DNA of 64,000 nucleotides, taken from Numida meleagris (taxonomy: Eukaryota; Chordata; Aves; Galliformes; Numididae). The stretch spans positions 83,229,506-83,293,505 of the forward strand of contig NC_034410.1 of assembly GCF_002078875.1 (NCBI RefSeq), in the 5' to 3' direction. The notes beneath the pieces were generated by a model. The model was not told the origin of the DNA and searched no databases. It was given only the letters and a program-made list of their open reading frames with translations. Shown here piece by piece: positions 53,901 through 64,000 of the stretch. Numbering within the stretch: the stretch's first letter is position 1; each line of letters opens with the position of its first letter. The position numbers and the translations under genes were made by a program.

Positions 53901-54222
53901 CCTCACATGGATTATTAGCAGGAGATGCATGTAAAAGTCAGAAAAATTCCTAGGCCATTCTAAGCTAACCTTCTAAGCTCCCTTAACAGGCAATGAGAAG
54001 AACTGGCATTGCTCAGTGTAGCTCATTTCATCCTAAATTTCCAAAATATCTCAGAGAGATCAAGCTGGTGAAGTACTGTCTCTTTCCATGGATTGCAACA
54101 GGAATCTAGATGGACACCTCAGACACAGCTGCTGACAGCAATGTAAGATGAATCCCACCCAGAGTCTAACTCCAGATCTAGAAACACTGCTTATACTGTG
54201 CAGATAACAGAGTACTAGCATA
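50938..54222. other. Unannotated MOCOS intron sequence
   Basis: AT-rich with a 9-base C run (53838-53846). No gene or repeat was recognised. A 122-codon minus-strand frame at 51474-51842 has no recognisable similarity. Confidence 0.5.
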
Positions 54223-54370
54223 GGCTGTGGGATCTCTTCCTTAGAGATTTTCAAAAGCTGCCTGGACACGGGCCTGAGCACCCTGCTATGGGTGTTCCTG
54301 CTAGAGCACAGGAGGGACCAGATGCACCCAGAGGGCTCTACCAGCCTCAGCCACGCTGTGAGTTTGTGAA
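54223..54370 (+). mobile_element. Short old CR1 LINE 3' fragment, plus strand
   Basis: GGCTGTGGGATCTCTTCCTT, AGATTTTCAAAAGCTGCCTG, GACACGGGCCTGAGCACCCT and GGGACCAGATG follow the CR1 3' UTR in order. A worn terminus near 54350-54370 (CACGCTGTGAGTTTGTGAAC) stands where the octamer repeats should be. Confidence 0.8.
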
Positions 54371-57300
54371 CACATTTTCCAAGCTCCATTCTCCTTTAAA
54401 GATTAGTATTTGATTTACCAAAGGTCAAGTAAATTTTATGTCTTAATGAGGAAAGGAGCTAAAGTCACACATGTCATCCTGGACATTTTATTAGGATTCT
54501 TTTCACAGCCCCATTGATTTCAGTGGAAGCATTCATAAGAGGGTCCACAGAAATTAAGCGCTCACACTGAAACTCAAGCTTTTCTCACAAATTTGAAAAT
54601 GAAAGCGCAGGTAATAATTCAGTAGAGGTTCTGATTCATCAGTAGGTCAGGACTTAGTTTCACTGTTGCCACCTGATGTGAGGCTGATAAACCACCTAAG
54701 TTGTATTATCCCACGTACATTAAGGTATACAGAATTGCAAGAAAGTAGATTGTAGAGCTGGTGTTCAGGATGGTAAAACCTTGCTCAACGGAGAATCTGG
54801 ATAGGAATGAAGCTCCAAAGATTAAAACAAGGATAGACAGGATTCACATACAGTGTGATGAAAAAATATACCATTTGTTTAGTGGTTTGCTCTACTATGG
54901 TAAGAAAAAAACAAAACAAACACCACCAAAAAACTAGCCAAAAAAAGCCCACAAAAATACCCAAGCCAAACTAAATTTCTTTGGTTAGGAACACAATGGT
55001 TTATTTTGAACTAAATAGAGTAGATAGAGAAATAGACTAATCATTGCAATTTATTGAATGTTCTCCCTGAACATTTGCTTTCCTGGTTGTATGCTACTGT
55101 ATCCCTCCATGATTTCAGTGACATGAAGAGGCACAGAATTTTATCATTCTTGTTAGATCACCAACCGTTATCTTAAAGAAACTGAACTAACACATGGACA
55201 AACTCTTCTCTTATCAGCTTATTAGCAACTTTGATTTATAGCTACCATAGCTTGAGGACCTCCACTTTATGTTAACAATCAGGGATGGGAAAAAAAGAAA
55301 GAACGAGAAAGCAGACAAGAATACATAACTAAGGACAATGCTCCTGTTTTACTGCCTGTATTTGGGAACAACCACTGTAGGAGTGCACTCTACCACTCCT
55401 CCTCTGGAACCATAACAATAGTTCTTCAAAATTCACTGGTCCTTTGCTAGACAGTGGCATATCTGCTGGCTTTAGTAAAGACAGCACAGCAACACTAAAC
55501 ACACTAGATCTGAGGATACAAAGATGTTCAGCAGCTGCCATATTCCTCATGACAAGACTGTTCTTTCTATTTCTTCCTCATGTTTGTTGCGTTGCTTTTT
55601 TTTTTAAAAAAAAAAAACAAAACCAACAGTTAGATGAAGGTACATAAAGCATACCAAAAAGCAAAGTGATCTTAAGACAGTTTTACATTAAGGTGGTTCC
55701 AGTAACCACAGAAGTAAATTCTGATCTACATTATGGAAGCACAGCCAGTAAGACACTCAATACATGCACGTAATTTCTTCTTCATCTAGGGATTAAACTA
55801 TACACATAAAGATGGATGGAAGAGGAAAGGCGTTCTTCTGGTGCCAGTAGTATGAGGTTAAGGCTTCCTTGGTGAGAAAAATGAGATTGATGAATGCTTT
55901 TATGTGGAAGCACATGGAGCTCTTCAAAGCAAAAATAACTCAAGTTTTTTCTTGTAGTCTCTACTATCTGAAGATGAGGAATGTACATACCAAAGCACAC
56001 AAGACGTTTCTGTCCTGTACTACCTTTTCCTGTGTTACCTCCACAGGTCTGAGGGAAGATTGACCTTTCTGGTCTTTTCCTATGCCTCTTCACAGATCAG
56101 GCAGTTTGTGAATGGTGTCCATATCAACATTAGCAAACGTGCATTAAAAACAAAACATAAAAGCAGTTTTTATTTCTAGAGATAAACCTTACATATAGAT
56201 TAAACACTGCAAAAGCAGCCTTGGCAGGATTTCATCTGTTAACTCATTTTTTCATAGCTTCTGAAATCAAGCTCTGGCTGTTATTCTCTGCCTTCAGGTA
56301 CAAATGATGTCTAGCTTGCGTTAGTCAGTTCACAAAAGAAAACTAAGAAAACTGGGTTGACATAACATGCTAGCAGTGCGGGCTGGCAGCAGTAAATAAA
56401 TAACTTTCTTTCTAGTTTGTTCTCTAAACCGAGTTCATATGGGGATAGAAATCAGAAAACAGAAACAGTCACCTCACTGTCCAAGAAAGGAGAGATTATT
56501 TATTTATTTTTTATAAATTCAGTGTAATTATTTAGGAATCAGAACTCCTTCCGGCTTTAACTCCTTTTTGCACTCCTTTCACATTTAGGAAGTCTAACTT
56601 TTCCTTCTGAAGCCAGAATTTAAAATTCCATCTCTTCAGTGTACCCACACTTTCATGTTCAAGGTGAGGATGGAGCGTCTTCTCCTCTCTGTCAACTTGT
56701 CAAACATTTTTTCCTCAGAAGAAACAAAAAACCCCATCCACCTATCTTTCAGGTGCAGTTATTGAAAGTGGTAACCGTGAGCAGTGAATTGAGGAGACTT
56801 GTTCAAATTGCCCAGGTTTCTTTTCCATTACAGTTCATCTTGTGGCAAATGGTCGGCATAGGGAAAGCACAAATTTCACCAATGATTCATTCTCTTTCAG
56901 ATCAAGGAAGGTTTGCCCAAAAAGTGAACAATTTCATACATCTTTAGCTTCTACTTCCACACAGGCCATTACAGAAGAAACCCCAGTGGTCCTTGCCAAT
57001 TTGGTAACCAAAGAAAAATCATTTCTGGCCCCAAACTGGTTAATTTGTGTGACCATAAATATTTAAGCATCAGACATTGAGAATCTATGCAGTATCATCA
57101 CCAGCAGGCTGCCCAGCATCCCATTACTAGTATCAACCAGTCCTTGATATGCCAAAAGATGGTAAAAACTAAAATAGAGCAGAAAACAACCCAAGAGTTC
57201 CAACTTTCAAAGGCTAAGTTAAAAATCAAAATTAGCCTCACTATTTAGCATCCTGCACCGTATTTCTCTTTGGCTGTGTTGTAGTATAACTGCCTCTATG

Positions 57301-60300
57301 AAAGCTAAAGCAATCTTCTACTTCCTACAACTAATCAAGCACCCAGTGACTTATCCTTAAGAGAACGTCTGCATTTTATTATTTCTTCCAATGCATATAA
57401 TATTTTCTTGTGAAAAGAAATAATGTTTCCTGAATAGACATCATAATTAAAGTACCACTCCTGAAATAATTCCAAATGATATACATTTGTTTCATTTGTA
57501 AAACTGATAAATATTTACTAATGAAAGTGTGTAGCAGCTAAGGTCAAGATGAAAATTCCTAAGACACAAGATTTCAGAAATCGGTTTAGTCACAATCACC
57601 ATGATATAACTTTAGCATGATATATGCCTTGTTGTTAAATGGAAGTTGAAACAGGTCAGGGACTTAGTTGGGATGATACCAGATTCAGAAGCAGATTTCT
57701 ATTTATCTCAGCATAGCCTAATGATGAAACCTTCCATTGGTGATCTCCCTCTCTTCTTCAATAATTACACTGGTCCAATCCAGTCACCTTACATCGCAAG
57801 AGGACTTCAGCAATGCTTTTATAACCCACAGGGGAACAATTAGTAACAAAAACATTTTCTTCATCTTGCTTGTTCCTGCTCCAGGCTATTTACAACCCAG
57901 AATGAGAACTACTTTTTTTGTACTGAGTGAATGCAAAGCAAGTACCCCAGGAGCTACGGGAAAGCATCATTCAGAAGTGATTCCCCTCTGACAGCGCATT
58001 TTGACACTGAAAACTCTGACAGCTGAGGTGGAAGAAATATGCATCAAGTGGATTAAAACAAATCTGCAGTCATTTTTGATTATGAAGTGCTCCTACTGTA
58101 TGTGATGTCTTTGTTGTATACCTGCAAATGCCAATAATCTTTGTTCAAAAAAAGCAGTGTACCTTCTACAGAAATTAAGTAACTTGCAATGCTCCAGCGT
58201 TCTCAGTGATGTCCAGGCAATGCCAAAGGACTACATCCCTTGTTGCATCGGTTGTGTCAGGCACAGGTAGATTCACTGCACCAATCACTTTGCAGGCCGC
58301 AGGCCAAGGAAGCTGCAGCACTGCAGTGACTCTTTACACTACCTTTGACAAGTGGGCTGACAAAATACATTTTATGATGGAAAAACCCCAAAGTGACCAT
58401 AGCCATATAACTTTGTACTATCATCTTTGCACGGTGGGTGTACATCTTAATTAAAAAACATATCATGTGCAAATGTATACTTACATACACACATACATGT
58501 AATCATAATCACTTTGTTTTTAGTATGAACAGAGATGTTGAACATTCCTACTTAAATGAATTAAAAATTGTTTTCCAGATGAGGTCACAAATAACTGACT
58601 TTGGGGAAAACTCAGGGATCATGTGGTGTCTAAAATCCTTTGCAGAATTCAATTTCTTGTTTCTCTGTGGGTTCCTGTGAGTTAATCTGGTTTCTTGTAG
58701 ATGTCAAGAGGTAGTGCTGGCACTTCTGCTTTTCAGTGTGGCACTTGAATATCAGACTAGAGATCACCAAAATACCTAAGGCTACACCACTAGTGCAGAA
58801 GTTTGTAAATTCAAATACGTGTCACAAACGTTATTTAGTTTCTCAGTTTTCTCCTTAGCGCAGGTTTCTTCTTGTTTGCCCTATAATGTTTTTTTCTCAT
58901 TTCCCTTTACCTTTCTACTATTAAGCACAGAGGAAAAAATAATTTTCAAAAGGAAAATAGAAATATTCCTAAATTTTCATTTATTTACAGAAGAGTTATT
59001 AGTCTAAAGATTTGAAATAACCTCCATAGTTTTGACCTAGAAATTTTCAGCTTTGAGATACCTTGCTTTCTAGTAAAAATCTAAGCTGTACAATAAGCAA
59101 TGTCAGAAAAAGCAGAAGTTAACATAACAGTTAGAATACACTAATTAAAATATTCTGAAAAAGTTAATTCAGTATAGTTGTTGTTATACATCACTGCTTT
59201 AGCAAACTTACTAAACTAAAAAGTTTAGAAATGTTCTAGCATCCAGAAGATAGCAGTCCACAGCTATTCTGAAAGTGATAGAGTGCCATGAAAAGCTGTT
59301 TAATTACTTTATTCAGGCAGACTGGTAAAGAATATGGTGTTGATATAGTTGAGTGCATTTTTTATTAATGAACAAACACAACAATTCACTATATTCCCTT
59401 CAGTATAATATAAATACAACTGCTTTGCTATTTGAACTAGTTAAATCTAGGCATTGATGAGTGTTAGAGAAAATACAACTTGATGTACTTCAGATATTGG
59501 AGACAGAAAGTAATTACTCAAGCCAGACTTTCAAAAAAATCTTAAAATGTACACACACAAAAAGAGCATAAGCAATAAATGAATCAAGTCCATAACTGAA
59601 GCCAAATCATCCACTCTCACAAAAGTTTTGTGGAAAACCCTTTGACGTAGGTCACTAAAAGTCACTTCAGCTATCTTAGATTTTCATCACTGCTAATGGT
59701 GAGAAGGCAAATTAAAAGAAATAGTAAAGACTAGGAAGCCTTAGCAGGCTGTTTATTCATGCATGTATTCTACTCTTCTATCCACTACTACCCACTTTAT
59801 TCAGGTTCCGAATCAAGTATTCCCCTCTGCCTAGTATTAAGTTTCTCCAGTAGTTTAGCTGAAATGGGTACCAAGAGATGGGTACTTAGATGGATGACCA
59901 ATGGAAGAGGTGCCAGGCAATGCTCCTACACATTAAACCAAAGCAGTTAGCCCCCTTTAAAAAAGGAATGTGCTTGCTTAAGATTGTACATTCTTCTAAA
60001 GCATTTTGTAGTGCAAGAAGGTATGCACAGAACAGGTTCACTTTGGATCCCTGGTCTTCAAGCAGGGCACAACAAAGCAAAACAACCTTACTGGTTGGGG
60101 CTCAGTGAAACTCATATCAAACTCTGCTATTGATTTCCACATCAGTAAGTATCTAAAAGAATACCCCTCAAAAAATCTTCCTCTATGAGGAAGAAACTAG
60201 AAATCTTCAGACAAATCATGACAAGAAACCTCCACGAACGCTAGCAGCCTTAAAAGTACATGGTCGGTATCCCTCCAGACTCAGGTCTCCTAAATCACGA

Positions 60301-61009
60301 TGCGCTTTATGCCTTAATATAGGAAGTTAAAGAATGCACTGGAGAAGGGAGGTTCAAACCTTACACATTAACTGTACATATACCTGAGTATGAAACATGA
60401 ATTTTGTTAACCTTGCACGCTTTTAAAGTGAAAGCAGCCTCAGTGCCAGGCCCCAGCACTGCAGGGCATCATGGAATCAACATGCCACAGAGTGTCTGGC
60501 TTGAAGACAATGATTCAGCTCAAGGTTATAGCTCTAACTGTAGCATTAGCTACACATTAAGGGTTCAAAGACACTCAAACATGTGGGAGCTGAAGAAAAG
60601 GGGTTCAAAATCAGAAGACTCCCTCACAAGCTAGGGAGCCTGCGCTAGCCTCTCATCCCAGGCCACCTGCACTTTTGCCTGGGGAGATGAAGACATGGCA
60701 GTAAACGTGCCACAGAAACGATCTTCCTGGAGAAGCCTACTGCAAAGGCACATTTAGCAGGTTCACACTGGCTTGCCAAAGTTCCTGTGACTGAGGAATG
60801 TCAAACTCATAAAGCACAGGAGAGATGAAGATGGCAGCATGCAAGCTGTAGTTATCTCTGTACACAGCCACAGGCTCTGACTGCTGCGTGAATATGCCCT
60901 AAGCAGTAATTGGAAAGGCCTGTCCCCCACTTTGCACAGCTCAGTATGCCTCTATCTGTATTACAATATCCTTGGCCTGAAGGGAAGCAGTCGCCTTCAG
61001 AACTTAGAG
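54371..61009. other. Unannotated MOCOS intron sequence
   Basis: About 6.6 kb without a recognised gene or interspersed repeat. It contains an A/C-rich low-complexity stretch (about 54903-54970) and a T10-A12 junction (55596-55617). Open frames up to about 103 codons look like chance. Confidence 0.5.
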
Positions 61010-61290
61010 AAGCATAGAATACTTCAAGCTTGACCTCCTAAGGTCATCTGTTTCAACATCCAGCTCACTGCAGAGGTAACTGTAAAGCTACATCAGATTG
61101 TTCAGGACAAGTCCAGTCAAATTCCGAACATCTCAAAGGATGGAGATTTGACAGCCTTCTTTGGGCACTTGTTCCAAGATTTGATTACGCTCATCCTGAA
61201 AAAAGTACTTCTTTATACCTAGTCAGAACTTCCCTTGCTGCAAGTTGTGACTGCTGTTTCTTCTTTCATCCTGCACCTCAAGGAGCAGGA
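61010..61290 (-). mobile_element. Ancient CR1 LINE 3' fragment
   Basis: Read on the plus strand, it follows the reverse complement of the CR1 3' region with many substitutions: AGCATAGAATACTTCAAGC, then a TCAAAGGATGGAGATTTGAC segment, a GGGCACTTGTTCCAAGATTT segment, an AAAAGTACTTCTTTATACCT segment and a TGCACCTCAAGGAGCAGGA segment in the correct order. No coding frame remains. This is the most diverged CR1 in the window. Confidence 0.7.
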
Positions 61291-62027
61291 AGCGCGTTAC
61301 AATTTTGCAACCATGTGCATTTCCAAAAGAGAAATCGGGAATTTCTCTAAGATCCACAGTGCTAAGTTATATCACATTAAGAACAAAATAAGAAAAACAA
61401 ACAAAAAAAGAACCACAGAATCAAACAGCAACAGAACACATAATGCTGTTTTCCAGTACAGCATGCCAAAGTACAGACAGAATAACTGCTGTGAAAAATC
61501 ATAGTTTGAAAAGTTTCTGTATGAAAAGAAATATCCACTCGGTGGAAGTGTATTTCCTATCTAGCAAAAAGGGTGTTCTCTAAACACTTCCCCGATTTCT
61601 CTCTAAATCTCTATTACTAAATTGCTTTTCTGTACGAGGTCAAGTTGCATGGTCCTCATGCACAGCAGGAACTCTTACTGCCTCAAGACTGAACAGAATG
61701 TAGCTCAGCTACATCCTACTATTATTTTCCTATTGCATCTTTCTGAGTGTCAGGCAGACTATGTGTACTTGATGTAATCAAGCCTTGCATACGTGTTTGG
61801 GGAGAATAGTCCGGATACTTTGTTTTTTCCAAAGTAGGATAGAATGATCCAATAGGCAAGACCTGAATAAACCCATTAATCCTGAAGACTCCAATCTTCA
61901 TACTGATGAAAGTGGATTATAAATCGAGAAAGGAAAATTAAGCTACAGCCACAGGACACACAATCAGATTTGTGTCCCAAGTATAAATCTGAAATTCAGT
62001 CTTCATTATTAGAGTTATGTTACTGAC
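61291..62027 (-). other. MOCOS intron next to the donor of the 77-bp exon
   Basis: Intron sequence starting with donor GTCAGTA at 62027. No repeat or gene was recognised. Confidence 0.55.
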
Positions 62028-62104
62028 CTGTGAATTTTTCCAGAACATCAAATCCATGTTTCAGAGCAATGATATCAAGAAAAGAGACTGTGCCGTCTTC
62101 AAAC
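62028..62104 (-). CDS. MOCOS: MOCOS internal exon (77 bp), end of NifS-like domain, upstream of the 200-bp exon
   Basis: Read on the minus strand, this stretch is preceded by a pyrimidine-rich acceptor ending TTCTTCAG and followed by the donor CAG|GTCAGTA. It has one open frame: one base, 25 codons, one base (acceptor phase 2, donor phase 1). The peptide starts FEDGTVSFLDIIALKHGF and ends VLEKFT, closely like the vertebrate molybdenum cofactor sulfurase segment that follows the PLP-binding lysine region. MOCOS is a cytosolic PLP-dependent L-cysteine sulfurtransferase that adds the terminal sulfur to the Mo cofactor of xanthine dehydrogenase and aldehyde oxidase. The final G of the exon combines with GC at the start of the 16163-16362 exon to encode glycine, giving the family motif GGM at the junction. 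The PLP lysine itself should lie in an exon beyond 64000. Family assignment is from recognised sequence; exon number was not determined. Confidence 0.93.
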
Positions 62105-64000
62105 CTGAAGAATAGAACAAAGCAGCACAGTAAACAAATCATGCAGGTATCATACAGACTTTAAATCTATTTTGTGAGTTACTATTTTATGTCCAGAGAA
62201 TCTAACTTGCAGAGTGGGAACTCTTCCCTTAGGGATTTATCTTGAAGTCTTCTAAGTGCCACTCTTGTTCCAGTCTTGTGAAGTCAAAATGTATTATTTA
62301 AAGCTAAAAGTTCATTTGAGCAACTGCTTATACATAACAGCTCTATTTTCTCCTATGTAGGCTACTTGAGTATTTTGGATTTTTTAACTAATGGGTAATA
62401 TTTACATTACATCACCCTAATGTCATAAGGTTCTAAGTTGTTTCCTTCAGCTGTTAGAAGTTGACAGGAATAGGTGAGGCAACAGGAGGACATTTTGTGT
62501 TTGCTCTACTCCAGGTGATTACATTTAGTACAGTTGAATTTAAAGACAAGAAGAGACTTTCCTTACCTGGAGGAAAGAGGAACATAACTAATAAACCTCC
62601 CTCCATGCAATGCTACTGGAAATGAAAATTAACTGACCTATAACAAGAGCCCTATAAAAGGATGGGGCAAGACATGCATCCACAACCAACAGGGTAAACA
62701 TGAAATGGAGACAAAAATGCTTGATTTGATGGACTTTTATAACAACTGCAGCCATTCCTGCAACTCAGAAGATGCTGCTCCAAGGCAGGATTCATGAAAG
62801 AGAGCCCAAGAGAATTTCAAGTGGGCAGAAGAGAAGAGATGTCATATCAGGCATCAAAATAGATCCACAGCTTACAGAGAGGTTTAAGGAGTGACCATTC
62901 AGCTTGTTTCACAATGGAAGGGAATGCAGAATAATGCTGCCAACACAAGGAGGTTAAACTATACAGAATTCACTACCGTGTTACACTGAAACTGAGATCA
63001 CAGCACTTCTCTAAGAAAGAGGTAGTAACCTCCAAAGCTGTAACAGGTAAGGCTGGAAATGAACCCGCCAGCAACAGCTCCATGTCTCATAGTTCAAGAT
63101 TAAAGCTAAACTTTCACCATGAGAACAAAGCCTTCCCAGGAACATGATGTTCCTTGAACCATTCTCAGAAAGGGCTGATGATGTCCACACTGAACACTTC
63201 TGAATATCACTGAGCACAACAAAGGAGCGTTTGGGTAAAAAATATTTTACATGTACACATGACACACAAGAAAAAAAGGATTTTTTTTTCCAGGATGTAT
63301 CACTTTTCTTGCAGATAGAAATGCTTTTGGTGCCACAATTAAATATGTAGTGTGAAAAGACTCAAAGGTGTGAAACATCAAGACTTCTAATACTTTTCCT
63401 TTAACAAAATAATTCTCAACAGAATAGCATAATAGCTCTCACTTCAACAGTGATTTTTCATACTTCTATTTCATTCTTCTGTAGTTACCTACTAATGGAA
63501 ACAAGACACGCTGCACTGACAGTAGAGTCAGCTGAAGTACATAGAAGGCTTCTAAAAAAATATTTGGTAAAGTTCCATATAAGTGCAATACCTGACTATT
63601 GTGCAGGGCTAGTTGGTGGCTGGACTTGATTCTACATGGTAATATGTTCAGTTGTGAGAAAAGATAACAGAAGCAGTAAATAATTACAAATCAAATGATA
63701 TGAAAGAAGTAGTGCAAGGAAGAACACTCAAAAAGGGATCATTTATGCCCATGCATTCCAACACAACACAGGCCAAAGAATCCTTCTTAGAAATTTCTGA
63801 ATCTTGTCTAATAATAATTAATAGCAAAATCTTATACTCCTGAACATTGCTAGTTTTCAGTTATAACGTGTGGATCAGTATCAGAGGGAAGCAATACTTC
63901 CAAAACGCCAGAAAAGAATGGTGGGAGAAAAAAGGAGAGAAGACAGACGCTAAGAGTGGTTTTGAAATTAAATGTAGAAAAACATTAAAAATTTGCATAT
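62105..64000 (-). other. MOCOS upstream intron (partial)
   Basis: Ends in the acceptor TTCTATTCTTCAG at 62105. The exon that should precede it, encoding the end of the PLP-lysine region, is not found up to 64000, so this intron is at least 1,896 bp. AT-rich with no recognised repeat. Confidence 0.6.

Larger units (their letters stand above)
16363..62027 (-). other. MOCOS: MOCOS intron, 45,665 bp, between the two exons
   Basis: Donor GTCAGTA at its upstream (high-coordinate) end and acceptor TTTTGCAG at its downstream end. The flanking exons are phase-compatible (phase 1) and encode directly adjacent residues of the known protein (…KFT-G-GMEK…), so no coding exon of this gene is missing between them. 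The intron contains three solo LTRs, four or more CR1 copies, a mariner-like remnant and simple repeats. Most of its length shows no recognisable feature. Confidence 0.85.

Overview
The window is AT-rich vertebrate nuclear DNA and almost certainly avian. It carries at least eight CR1 LINE copies with the CR1-type 3' end (ATTCTRTG-like octamer repeats instead of poly-A), compact solo LTRs with 5-bp target-site duplications, and a remnant that looks like the bird mariner Galluhop. A galliform such as chicken is plausible, but the sequence does not fix the species. No bacterial-style operon, CRISPR array or rRNA/tRNA gene was recognised.

The only host gene I can support is MOCOS (molybdenum cofactor sulfurase), on the minus strand. 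Two consecutive exons are present: a 77-bp exon at 62028-62104 and a 200-bp exon at 16163-16362. They join in frame across a split glycine codon, so the 45,665 bp between them is one very large intron. Bases 1-16162 belong to the next downstream intron and 62105-64000 to the upstream intron. The PLP-lysine exon (upstream) and the catalytic-cysteine exon (downstream) both lie outside the window.

Layout on the + strand: 1-11118, intron with little recognisable; 11119-15549, a cluster of three minus-strand CR1 copies, two of them separated by a G/A-rich tract, the third a 1.86-kb copy with a long decayed ORF2; 16163-16362, MOCOS exon; 20236-20455 and 23436-23967, small CR1 copies; 27992-28060, a 23-bp triplicated minisatellite; 38193-43000, a retroelement-rich block with three solo LTRs, each with a perfect 5-bp duplication, and an old plus-strand CR1; about 50590-50937, a mariner-like internally deleted element; 54223-54370 and 61010-61290, old CR1 fragments; 62028-62104, MOCOS exon.

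I found no convincing new biological system. The best leads are the two LTRs of one family, shown by their different target-site duplications to be independent insertions, one with an internal 44-bp duplication; a third LTR 38 bp from the first; and a short open, splice-flanked candidate exon on the plus strand inside the MOCOS intron (37368-37432).
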